A stretch of DNA of 10,124 nt from Burkholderiaceae bacterium. Its GTDB lineage: Bacteria > Pseudomonadota > Gammaproteobacteria > Burkholderiales > Burkholderiaceae_E. The stretch is taken from NCBI GenBank assembly GCA_019428955.1, contig JAHYJF010000117.1, forward strand, positions 1-10,124. Direction: 5' to 3'. The position numbers and the translations under genes are program-made. Positions 1-6,689 of this stretch are shown here, in pieces. Within the stretch, counting starts at the first letter, position 1. Every line of letters begins with the position of its first letter. Under the pieces are notes generated by a model. That model made no database searches. It was not told the DNA's origin and saw only the letters and a list, made by a program, of their open reading frames with translations.

Positions 1-2919
1 GTGGCGGGCGTCGTAGCCGAAACTTCCGGCCATGCCGCAGCAACCCGAGTCGATCAGTTCCACCGCCAGGCCGGGAATCCATTTCAGAACCTTGATGATC
101 GGACTGACCGCGTCGAACGCCTTCTGGTGACAGTGACCGTGGACCAGGGCCTGGCTTTGGGCCAGCGCATGGAGGCACAGCTTGAGCCGCCCGGCGTCGT
201 GCTCGCGCACGAGGAACTCCTCGAACAGGAATGCCTGGCGCGCGAGCGCGACCGCCGGCTCGCCCAGCCCCAAGACCAGAAACTCGTCGCGCATGGTCAG
301 CAGGCACGATGGCTCGAGCCCGACCACGGCGATGCCGCGCTCAACGTATGGTGCGAGCGCCGTCAACGTCCGCCGGGCCTCGGCCCGAGCTTTCTCGACC
401 GACCCGACGCTCAAGTGGGTACGGCCACAGCACAGCGGCCGATTGGGCTCGGCGTCGTCCTCAGCTGCGCGCGCCAGGTGGACCTGATAGCCGGCGCTCT
501 CCAGTACCCGGCGTGCCGCGTGCAGGTTATCCGACTCGAAGTAGTTGTTGAAAGTATCGGCCCACAGCACCACTTCGCGCCTTGGCGCTGCCGTCACGCC
601 GGCGAGGAATTCCGCCAGTGGCGTCGGCGCCGGGCGGGCCTCGGGGGTGGGCGCTGGCGTTGCCGGCCGCGCTCGGGGCAGAAACTGGTCGCGGCGCCAG
701 ACCGGCAAAGTGCGCTGCGCCGCCAGGCCAGTCAGCCGCTCGCTAGCGCGGGCCATGCCGGGCACCCGATCACGCAAGTTGAGCAACCACCCCAGCCTGC
801 TCGCCACTGGCGCGTAGCGCGGTAGATCGGCCACCAGACGTTCGCGCATACTCAGCGGGTGCGTCTTGCGGCGCTGGTGCAGGACCTCGATCTTCATCCG
901 TGCCATGTCGACGCCGGTCGGGCATTCGCGCTTGCAGCCCTTGCAGCTGACGCACAGTTCCATCGCCTCGTAGAGCTCGGGAGAGGCGAGCGCATTGGCG
1001 CCAAGCTGGCCCGAAAGAGCCAGGCGCAGGGTGTTGGCGCGTCCGCGCGTCAGGTGTTTTTCGTCACGGGTGACGCGGTAGCTGGGGCACATCGCGCCGG
1101 CGTCGAACTTGCGACAGAAGCCATTGTTGTTGCACATCTCCACCGCCTTGGCGAACCCGCCGGCGGGGTCGTCGCCGCTGCCCGGCGGGCTGACGCGGCC
1201 CGAAGCGGGATCGTTGCGGACATTCCACTGCGACCAGTCGAGCGCCGTTTCGAGCGGCACTACCCGGTACCCGGGGGTGAAACGGAACAGGCGGGAGTCA
1301 TCCATGCGCGTGCCGCGCACGATCTTGCCGGGATTCATCAGGCCTTGCGGATCGAACAAGTCCTTGACGCGCTCGAAGGCCCTCGTCAGTCGTTCCCCGA
1401 ACTGCCACCTGACCCACTCGGTGCGCACCAGTCCGTCGCCGTGCTCGCCCGAAAATGCGCCCTTGTACTGGCGCACCAGCGCGGCCGCTTCCTCGGCGAT
1501 CGCGCGCATCTTGCTGGCGTCGCCCGCGCGCAGGTCGATGATCGGGCGCACATGCAGGGTGCCCACCGAGGCGTGGGCGTACCAGGTGCCGCGCGTGCCG
1601 TGGCGCGCGAACACCTCGGTCAGCCGCGCCGTATATTCGGCCAGGTGCTCGAGCGGCACGGCGCAGTCCTCGATGAAGCTCACCGGCTTGCCGTCGCCCC
1701 TGAGCGACATCATGATGTTGAGCCCGGCCTTGCGCACCTCCCAGAGCGCCTTCTGGGGGCCGTCGTCGACCATCTCGACCACCGATCCCGGCAGCCCCAG
1801 CTCGCCCATCAGCTCGCCCAGGCGCTTAAGCTGGGCGCGCAGCGCGCTGCGCTCATCACCGCAGAACTCCACCAGCAGTACCGCCTGCGGTTCACCGATC
1901 AGCGCGGCGTCGATCGTGCGGCGAAAAACGGGGTTGCTGCGCGCCAGGTCGATCATGGTCCGGTCGACCAGCTCGACGGCCGTGGGCTGCAACTTCACGA
2001 TGTGCCGGGCGCTCTCCATCGCGGCATGGAAGCTGGGGTAGTTGACCACCCCTAGCACCTTGCCGCGCGGCAACGGCGCCAGCTTCAGGTGCAGGCGCCT
2101 GAAGTGCGCGAGCGTGCCTTCCGAGCCGACCAGCAGGTGGGCCAGGTTGACCGAGCCGTCAGGGGTGTAGGGGCGCTCCGAACGGGGATGGAAGACATCG
2201 AGGTTGTAGCCCCCGACGCGCCGCATCACCGTCGGCCACACGCGCTCGATTTCGTCGCGCTCGCCTGCCGCCAATTCGAACAGCGCTGCCACCAGTGCCG
2301 AGGCGCGCGGCGTGCCCAGGGCCCGCCCGGAAGCCTCCCCGAACGGCCCGAAGAACTCCCTGGTGCCGTCGGCCAGTATCGCGTCGATGCCGAGCACGTT
2401 GTGGACCATGTTGCCGTAGGCGATCGAGCGCGAGCCGCAGGAATTGTTGCCCGCCATCCCGCCGATGCACGCCTGCGACGAGGTCGACACATCAACCGGG
2501 AACCACAGCCCATGGGGCTTGAGGTAGGCATTGAGCTGGTCGAGCACCACCCCCGGCTGCACTTCTACGGTCGCGGCGTCAGCGTCGAACGCGAGCACCT
2601 GATTGAGGTGCTTGCTGCAGTCGATCACCAGAGCTTCACCAACCGTCTGACCGCACTGGCTGGTGCCGCCGCCTCGTGAGAGGATCGGCACCGACATTTC
2701 GCTGGCGAGCGCAATCGCGGCGCTGACGTCAGTCTCGTCGACCGGCACTACCACGCCCACCGGATCGACCTGGTAGATCGACGCGTCTGTGGCGTAGCGG
2801 CCGCGCGCGGCGCGCTCAAAGAGCACATCTCCGCGGACCACCCGGCGCAGACGGCGCGCCAGGCGATTGCGGGTATCAGCCACCGAGTCAACCCGCGTGA
2901 TCGGCACCGTTTCACTCAC
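1..2919 (-). CDS. FAD-linked D-2-hydroxyacid dehydrogenase with Fe-S and CCG domains (YdiJ/GlcD-like), C-terminus cut by the window edge
   Basis: Open reading frame of 973 codons with no stop before the left edge. Relatives such as E. coli YdiJ have about 1,018 residues, so roughly 40-50 are missing. Seen in order: an FAD-binding PCMH/FAD_binding_4 domain at residues 50-286 (SRGGGTSQCG at 81-90, GNNSCGSRS at 157-165, LLVGSEGTL at 262-270); an FAD-oxidase C-terminal domain at about 287-536 (GEHGDG at 491-496, NPGKI at 529-533); a cysteine set C596, C602, C611; a 4Fe-4S motif C656, C659, C662, C666 followed by Pro; a Pro/Ala-rich linker at 749-767; and CCG-type segments (C830-C831-G, GHCHQKA at 928-934, C960-C961-G). 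Known: this family oxidises D-2-hydroxyacids such as D-lactate or D-2-hydroxyglutarate to 2-oxoacids and passes electrons through Fe-S centres. Inferred: it oxidises a 2-hydroxyacid in this cluster; the substrate is unknown. The GTG start at 2919 has a GGGAGG Shine-Dalgarno 5 nt upstream. A second GTG at 2940 is possible. It probably shares a transcript with the GntR gene ahead of it. Confidence 0.93.
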   Translation of the reverse strand, partial: MSETVPITRVDSVADTRNRLARRLRRVVRGDVLFERAARGRYATDASIYQVDPVGVVVPVDETDVSAAIALASEMSVPILSRGGGTSQCGQTVGEALVIDCSKHLNQVLAFDADAATVEVQPGVVLDQLNAYLKPHGLWFPVDVSTSSQACIGGMAGNNSCGSRSIAYGNMVHNVLGIDAILADGTREFFGPFGEASGRALGTPRASALVAALFELAAGERDEIERVWPTVMRRVGGYNLDVFHPRSERPYTPDGSVNLAHLLVGSEGTLAHFRRLHLKLAPLPRGKVLGVVNYPSFHAAMESARHIVKLQPTAVELVDRTMIDLARSNPVFRRTIDAALIGEPQAVLLVEFCGDERSALRAQLKRLGELMGELGLPGSVVEMVDDGPQKALWEVRKAGLNIMMSLRGDGKPVSFIEDCAVPLEHLAEYTARLTEVFARHGTRGTWYAHASVGTLHVRPIIDLRAGDASKMRAIAEEAAALVRQYKGAFSGEHGDGLVRTEWVRWQFGERLTRAFERVKDLFDPQGLMNPGKIVRGTRMDDSRLFRFTPGYRVVPLETALDWSQWNVRNDPASGRVSPPGSGDDPAGGFAKAVEMCNNNGFCRKFDAGAMCPSYRVTRDEKHLTRGRANTLRLALSGQLGANALASPELYEAMELCVSCKGCKRECPTGVDMARMKIEVLHQRRKTHPLSMRERLVADLPRYAPVASRLGWLLNLRDRVPGMARASERLTGLAAQRTLPVWRRDQFLPRARPATPAPTPEARPAPTPLAEFLAGVTAAPRREVVLWADTFNNYFESDNLHAARRVLESAGYQVHLARAAEDDAEPNRPLCCGRTHLSVGSVEKARAEARRTLTALAPYVERGIAVVGLEPSCLLTMRDEFLVLGLGEPAVALARQAFLFEEFLVREHDAGRLKLCLHALAQSQALVHGHCHQKAFDAVSPIIKVLKWIPGLAVELIDSGCCGMAGSFGYDARH

Positions 2920-2924
2920 CCTGG

Positions 2925-2930
2925 CCTCCC
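2925..2930 (-). promoter_or_regulatory. Ribosome binding site that fixes the GTG start of the dehydrogenase
   Basis: On the minus strand the bases read GGGAGG, 5 nt before the GTG at 2919. The first in-frame ATG is at codon 74, inside the FAD domain, so a GTG start is needed. The alternative GTG at 2940 has only a weaker AAGG ahead of it. Confidence 0.7.
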
Positions 2931-2953
2931 GCGGCGCCACAGCGCAACCTTAA

Positions 2954-3673
2954 TCATTGCCCGGCCACAACCGTGTCGCTGGCGCGCAGGTCCTGCAGCA
3001 CCGCATCGCGCTTGCGCCGCAAATGCTGCTCGAGTATGACGCGCAGCCCGCTCGCATCTCCCGCGGCCAGCGCGTCAATCATGGCGCCGTGCTCGCGCAC
3101 CGCCGCGTCCCACTTGCTGCGGTTGAAATTGGAGCGAAAGCGCAGGTTCTGGATGCGCAGATTGACGCTGTCGTAGGTCTCGGACAGCACCGGGTTGCAG
3201 GCGCAGCGATTGATCGCCTCATGGATGCCCCGATTGAAGCGGAAATACTGCGGCAGATCGCGGCGGGCATGCGCCGCGAGCATCTCGAAATGAAGGGCCC
3301 TGATTTCACCGAGTTCGGCCTCGGTACGCCGTTGCGCCGCCAACTCTCCGGACAGGCCCTCGAGTGTGATCATCACCTCGAACAGGTGCTCGACATCGCC
3401 CACCGACAGGGTTGCGACCATCGCACCGCGATTGGGGTGCAGTTCGACCAGGCGCTCACCGGCCAGGACTTTCAGGGCCTCGCGCAGCGGGGTCCGGGAA
3501 ACCTGCAACTGCGCGCACAGCACCCGCTCGTTCAGCCGCACGCCGGGCGCGAGCAGGCCCTCGGTGATCATCTCGCGTAAGTGCTCCGCGACTTCTTCAT
3601 GCAGCGGCCGGCGTTCGATCGGGGCTGCACCACGAATCATGTCCGAAACCGGAGTCATACGTTGATTTTGCAT
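2954..3673 (-). CDS. GntR-family transcriptional regulator, FadR/FCD subfamily
   Basis: A 239-residue protein, the usual size for this subfamily. The N-terminal winged helix-turn-helix spans about residues 22-90, with LNERVLCAQLQVSRTPLREA as the core of the DNA-binding region. The C-terminal all-helical FCD ligand-binding domain spans about 93-230. The likely metal/ligand set is N147, H151, H195 and H217; many relatives have Asp where this one has Asn. Known: these regulators are mostly repressors released by an organic-acid effector and bind TNGTATACNA-like palindromes. Inferred: it controls both the leftward pair and the rightward TRAP/CoA operon. The start is uncertain. ATG 3673 (MQNQ) has no clear Shine-Dalgarno and lies inside a candidate operator; ATG 3658 (MTPV) or ATG 3640 (MIRG) would also keep the whole DNA-binding domain. 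The dehydrogenase starts 34 nt after its stop. Confidence 0.93.
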   Translation of the reverse strand: MQNQRMTPVSDMIRGAAPIERRPLHEEVAEHLREMITEGLLAPGVRLNERVLCAQLQVSRTPLREALKVLAGERLVELHPNRGAMVATLSVGDVEHLFEVMITLEGLSGELAAQRRTEAELGEIRALHFEMLAAHARRDLPQYFRFNRGIHEAINRCACNPVLSETYDSVNLRIQNLRFRSNFNRSKWDAAVREHGAMIDALAAGDASGLRVILEQHLRRKRDAVLQDLRASDTVVAGQ

Positions 3674-3680
3674 TCAATCT
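3665..3680. promoter_or_regulatory. Candidate GntR operator, imperfect copy
   Basis: ATTTTGCATTCAATCT matches the perfect palindrome at 3717-3732 in 13 of 16 positions, including the whole left half-site and the CAT of the spacer. It starts 52 bp from the other copy, about five helical turns, and overlaps the first ATG of the GntR gene. Binding here would suit autoregulation. Inference from sequence similarity only. Confidence 0.45.
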
Positions 3681-3767
3681 GGATTTGTGGTGGCAATTTA
3701 TTGTTGCCTTGCGGTTATTTTGCATACAAAATGCTTAACTATCAATTGCGAAATGACGGAACGCGCG
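3674..3767. promoter_or_regulatory. Divergent promoter region, AT-rich
   Basis: An AT-rich strip between two divergent genes in an otherwise GC-rich window, so both promoters should be here. Candidate minus-strand promoter for the GntR gene: -35 TTGTAT (3729-3724), 18 nt, -10 AACAAT (3705-3700). Candidate plus-strand promoter: -35 TTGTTG (3701-3706), 18 nt, -10 TACAAA (3725-3730). All four boxes are weak matches to sigma-70 consensus, so exact positions are uncertain. The perfect inverted repeat at 3717-3732 would cover the minus -35 and the plus -10, so one bound regulator could block both directions. Confidence 0.4.
3717..3732. promoter_or_regulatory. Candidate GntR/FCD operator, perfect inverted repeat
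   Basis: ATTTTG-CATA-CAAAAT is a perfect 6-bp inverted repeat with a 4-bp spacer. Its core TTGCATACAA (TTGTATGCAA on the other strand) is one base from TTGTATACAA and fits the TNGTATACNA-type sites known for FadR/FCD-subfamily GntR regulators. It sits between the GntR gene and the divergent aminotransferase gene. The assignment to this GntR protein is inferred from position and motif type. Confidence 0.6.
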
Positions 3768-4958
3768 ATGAAACTCGCACACGGACTGGCGCTGAACTCG
3801 CACCCGAGTGGCCGACACTTCCTGCAGATCCCCGGACCGACCAACGTTCCGGACCGGATCCTGCGGGCCATGGATTACCCAACCATCGATCACCGTGGCC
3901 CCGAGTTCCAGCGTCTCGGCCGGTCGGTTCTCGGCGGCATCCGGCAGATTTTCGCCACCACAGGACCGGTAGTGATCTACCCGGCTTCCGGCACCGGGGC
4001 CTGGGAAGCGGCGCTGGTCAACACGCTCTCGCCTGGCGATACGGTGCTGATGTGCGAGACCGGCCAGTTCGCGACCCTCTGGCGCCGACTCGCCCAGCGC
4101 CTTGGGCTGACGGTTGAATTCATCGCCGGAGACTGGCGCCATGGCGTCGACTCGCAGGCGGTCGAACAGGCGCTGAGAGCGGATTCCGCCAGGAAGATCA
4201 AGGCGCTGTGCGTGGTCCACAACGAGACCTCCACCGGGGTGACCAGCAGAATTGACGAGGTCCGCGCCGCCATCGATCGCGCCGACCACCCCGCGCTGTT
4301 CATGGTCGACACCATCTCGTCGCTCGGTTCGATCGATTACCGGCACGACGAATGGGGCGTTGATGTCACGGTCGCCGGTTCGCAAAAGGGCTTGATGCTC
4401 CCTCCGGGACTATCGTTCAACGCCATCAGCGCCAAAGCCCTGGCAGCCACGAAGACAGCGACGATGCCGCGCTCGTACTGGGACTGGAACGACATGCTCG
4501 CCGCCAACGAAAATGGGTTCTTCCCCTACACCCCGGCTACCAACCTGCTCTACGGGCTCCACGAGGCGATCGCCATGTTGCTCGAGCAGGGTCTTGATAA
4601 CGTCTTCGCGCGCCATCTGCGCCATGCCGAGGCCACGCGGGCCGCAGCCCAGGCCTGGGGGCTCGAAATACTGTGCGCCGAACCTCGCGAATACAGCCCG
4701 GTGCTGACCACGATCATGATGCCCGAGGGCCACAACGCCGACGCTTTTCGCAAGATCGCCCAGGAGCGTTTCAACATGTCGCTCGGACAGGGGCTGGGCA
4801 AGGTCGCCGGGAAGGTGTTCCGGATCGGCCACCTTGGCGACTTCAACGACCTGATGCTGATGGGCGCGCTCGGCGGGGTCGAGATGAGCCTGGCTTGCGG
4901 CGGCGTGCCGCACCAGGCCGGTGGGGTCCAGGCCGCCATGGCGGTCCTGACGCGCTAA
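3768..4958 (+). CDS. Class V PLP aminotransferase, serine-glyoxylate / alanine-glyoxylate type
   Basis: A 396-residue protein from ATG 3768, the normal length for the family. Near the N-terminus it has HFLQIPGPTNVPDRIL and TIDHRGPEF, typical of serine-glyoxylate aminotransferases. YPASGTGAWE (71-80) forms the cofactor phosphate loop, D181 in FMVDTISSLG should contact the pyridine nitrogen, K207 in GSQKGLMLPPG is the Schiff-base lysine, and R352 in FRIGHLGD is the likely substrate-carboxylate arginine. Known: relatives make glycine from glyoxylate using serine, alanine or aspartate as donor; BhcA of the beta-hydroxyaspartate cycle belongs to this group. The donor cannot be told here. ATG 3768 has a weak GGA 7 nt upstream; an in-frame ATG at 3753 would add 5 residues and has no Shine-Dalgarno. 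An upstream GTG at 3687 is unlikely because it would place the operator in coding sequence. It is the first gene rightward of the divergent promoter. Confidence 0.92.
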   Translation: MKLAHGLALNSHPSGRHFLQIPGPTNVPDRILRAMDYPTIDHRGPEFQRLGRSVLGGIRQIFATTGPVVIYPASGTGAWEAALVNTLSPGDTVLMCETGQFATLWRRLAQRLGLTVEFIAGDWRHGVDSQAVEQALRADSARKIKALCVVHNETSTGVTSRIDEVRAAIDRADHPALFMVDTISSLGSIDYRHDEWGVDVTVAGSQKGLMLPPGLSFNAISAKALAATKTATMPRSYWDWNDMLAANENGFFPYTPATNLLYGLHEAIAMLLEQGLDNVFARHLRHAEATRAAAQAWGLEILCAEPREYSPVLTTIMMPEGHNADAFRKIAQERFNMSLGQGLGKVAGKVFRIGHLGDFNDLMLMGALGGVEMSLACGGVPHQAGGVQAAMAVLTR

Positions 4959-4971
4959 CGACAGTTTCGAC

Positions 4972-5010
4972 GCCGATCGCTCGTAGCCGGCGCGAGCGAG
5001 CGGCTTGTTT
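4972..5010 (+). terminator. Intrinsic terminator or attenuator after the aminotransferase gene
   Basis: Bases 4972-4983 pair with 4993-5004 in 11 of 12 positions (one A-G mismatch) around a 9-nt loop, and TTGTTT follows directly. It lies 13 nt after the aminotransferase stop. This has the form of a rho-independent terminator with a short, imperfect T tract. I see no convincing promoter between it and dctP, so it may let part of the transcription through and set the ratio between the aminotransferase and the genes behind it. Confidence 0.6.
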
Positions 5011-5071
5011 CGGGAAGTTGCCGGCACGGCTTTAGACCGACCAATCAACGCCAGTAGAGCGAGGAGACACC

Positions 5072-6088
5072 ATGAAACCCGATTTCCAATCAGGGATGTT
5101 GCGAACGACGCGCCGCACCGTGTTGCTGACGGCTTGCGCAATGGTAACGAGCGCGTTTCTCGCTCCCGTGAGCGCCCAGACTATCGAGATCAAGCTCGGT
5201 CATGTCGGCGAGCCCGGCTCGTTGTTTCAGGCGAGCGCCGAAGAGTTTGCGGCGCGCGCCAACGCGAAGCTCGGCACCAGCGCCAAGGTCCTCGTGTTCG
5301 GCTCCAGCCAGCTCGGCAGCGACAAGGAGATGTTGCAGAAACTCAAGCTTGGCACCGTCGATCTGGCGTTGCCATCGACCGTGATGTCGTCCGAAGTCGA
5401 CCTCTTCGGCATCTTCGAAATGCCTTATCTGGTCAAGGACCGCGACCACATGAAGCGCATCGAGAGCGAGATCGTGTGGCCGGCGCTCTCACCCGAGGCC
5501 GAGAGAAAGGGGCTCAAGGTCATCGCAGTTTGGGAAAACGGCTATCGCCACATCACCAACAACAAGCGTCCTATCAACGTGCCCGATGACCTCAAGGGAA
5601 TCAAGCTGCGCACGCCCAACGGCAAGTGGCGAGTGAAGATGTTCCAGGCCTACGGGGCGAATCCCAGTCCGATGAAATTCTCGGAAGTGTTCACCGCGCT
5701 GCAAACCGGCGTGATGGACGGCCAGGAGAACCCGTTCACGCAAATCTACAGTGCCCGCTTCCAGGAAGTGCAGAAGTACCTCTCGCTCACCGGCCACGTC
5801 TACACCCCAGCCTATCTGATGGCCGGCTCGAAGAAGTGGGCAGCGCTGCCCGCCAACGTGCGCAAGATCCTTGAGGAAACGGCCAGGGAAACGCAGGCCT
5901 TCGTCTACCAGACGGCCATGAAACAGGAGGAGGACCTGCTCGCCAAGCTCAAGGCCGGCGGAATCCAGGTGAACGCTGCCGACAAGGCCGCCTTCATCGC
6001 GGCATCGAAGCCCGTGTACGAGGAATTCGGGCAGGAGGTCAAGGGCGCACAGCAGTTGATCGAACGCGCGATCGCACTGGGCAAGTGA
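5072..6088 (+). CDS. dctP: TRAP transporter periplasmic substrate-binding protein (DctP family)
   Basis: A 338-residue protein. An excellent GAGGAG ribosome site lies 5 nt before the ATG. The N-terminus is a signal peptide: a basic stretch (R11, R14, R15), a hydrophobic core at 17-31, and a likely cleavage after VSA at 35. TRRTVLL (13-19) resembles a twin-arginine motif. The mature part starts IEIKLGHVGEPGS, as in DctP proteins. R180 in IKLRTPNG is the conserved arginine that holds the substrate carboxylate, and GVMDGQENP (213-221) is the typical motif with N220. Known: DctP proteins deliver carboxylates such as C4-dicarboxylates, sialic acid or aromatic and hydroxy acids to a QM membrane pair driven by the sodium gradient. 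Substrate here unknown; the neighbouring CoA and hydroxyacid enzymes suggest an organic acid. It lies downstream of a hairpin terminator and upstream of another hairpin. Confidence 0.94.
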   Translation: MKPDFQSGMLRTTRRTVLLTACAMVTSAFLAPVSAQTIEIKLGHVGEPGSLFQASAEEFAARANAKLGTSAKVLVFGSSQLGSDKEMLQKLKLGTVDLALPSTVMSSEVDLFGIFEMPYLVKDRDHMKRIESEIVWPALSPEAERKGLKVIAVWENGYRHITNNKRPINVPDDLKGIKLRTPNGKWRVKMFQAYGANPSPMKFSEVFTALQTGVMDGQENPFTQIYSARFQEVQKYLSLTGHVYTPAYLMAGSKKWAALPANVRKILEETARETQAFVYQTAMKQEEDLLAKLKAGGIQVNAADKAAFIAASKPVYEEFGQEVKGAQQLIERAIALGK

Positions 6089-6095
6089 TGATCAC

Positions 6096-6125
6096 CGCCG
6101 CGCCGGCCTTGCGGTCGGCGCGGTG
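6096..6125 (+). other. Strong intercistronic hairpin between dctP and dctQ
   Basis: Bases 6096-6108 pair with 6113-6125: 13 pairs including two G-U, with a TTGC tetraloop. No T tract follows, so it is probably not a terminator. It starts 7 nt after the dctP stop. Hairpins in this place are known in some binding-protein transporter operons, where they protect the upstream message and allow more binding protein than permease. That role is inferred here. Confidence 0.6.
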
Positions 6126-6182
6126 CGCATCGACGCGGGCAAGAAGTTGCCCTCGTGCCAGCCGGATTTGACTGGAGTTCCC

Positions 6183-6689
6183 ATGCATACATCGTCGCTT
6201 GTATCCCTGCGTACGGCTTACCAGCGCCTGCTCGAAGGCATCTGTTTCGTCCTGATGGTCGCCCTCGCCGTAATAGTCGTGGTCGGCGTCGGCTACCGCA
6301 AGTTCGGGGCCTCGCTGGTCTGGTACGACGAGATCGCCTCGGTGCTGCTCGCCTGGGTCACATACTATGGTGCCGCGCTCGCGGCACTGCGCGGCGGACA
6401 CATCGCGGTGCACTCGCTGGTCGACACCCTGCCGCCACGGTGGCGACTAGCGATGGCCGCGCTCGCCGAAGTCTGCGTGATCGGCTTCTTCCTGCTGCTC
6501 GCCTGGATGGGATACGCCGTGCTCGACGTGCTCGCGACCGACACCCTGGTCAGCCTGCCCGAAGTTTCGGTCATGTATACGCAGTCGGTGATTCCGATTG
6601 GCGCGGTGATGTTCATCATCGCCGAGTTGCTCCGCCTGCCTGAGGTGTTCGCGCTCGCCACCGCGGACCGCGTCGCGGGGGACCTGTAA
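6183..6689 (+). CDS. dctQ: TRAP transporter small permease subunit (DctQ family)
   Basis: A 168-residue protein from ATG 6183, with GGAG 5 nt upstream. Four hydrophobic segments at about residues 19-37, 50-69, 90-112 and 131-150 match the four-helix DctQ topology. The family signatures VWYDEIA (46-52) between helices 1 and 2 and RGGHIAVHS (70-78) after helix 2 are present. An upstream in-frame GTG at 6123 would add 20 non-family residues and falls inside the hairpin, so it was rejected. Known: the small subunit forms an obligate complex with the large DctM subunit in the inner membrane. Its TAA stop overlaps the dctM ATG by one base (TAATG), which points to translational coupling. Confidence 0.92.
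   Translation: MHTSSLVSLRTAYQRLLEGICFVLMVALAVIVVVGVGYRKFGASLVWYDEIASVLLAWVTYYGAALAALRGGHIAVHSLVDTLPPRWRLAMAALAEVCVIGFFLLLAWMGYAVLDVLATDTLVSLPEVSVMYTQSVIPIGAVMFIIAELLRLPEVFALATADRVAGDL

Noticed and set aside
859..2055. 398-codon open frame on the plus strand, with smaller ones at 1-825, 1109-2041 and 2089-2679
   Set aside because: All lie opposite the dehydrogenase, whose frame carries clear FAD and Fe-S motifs. The translations are Arg/Ala/His-rich with no recognisable domain, as expected for GC-driven antisense frames.
2957..3580. 207-codon open frame on the plus strand
   Set aside because: It lies opposite the GntR gene, which has a full winged-helix and FCD domain.
3687..3767. Upstream extension of the aminotransferase to a GTG at 3687
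   Set aside because: It would add 27 residues not typical of the family and make the AT-rich promoter and operator region coding.
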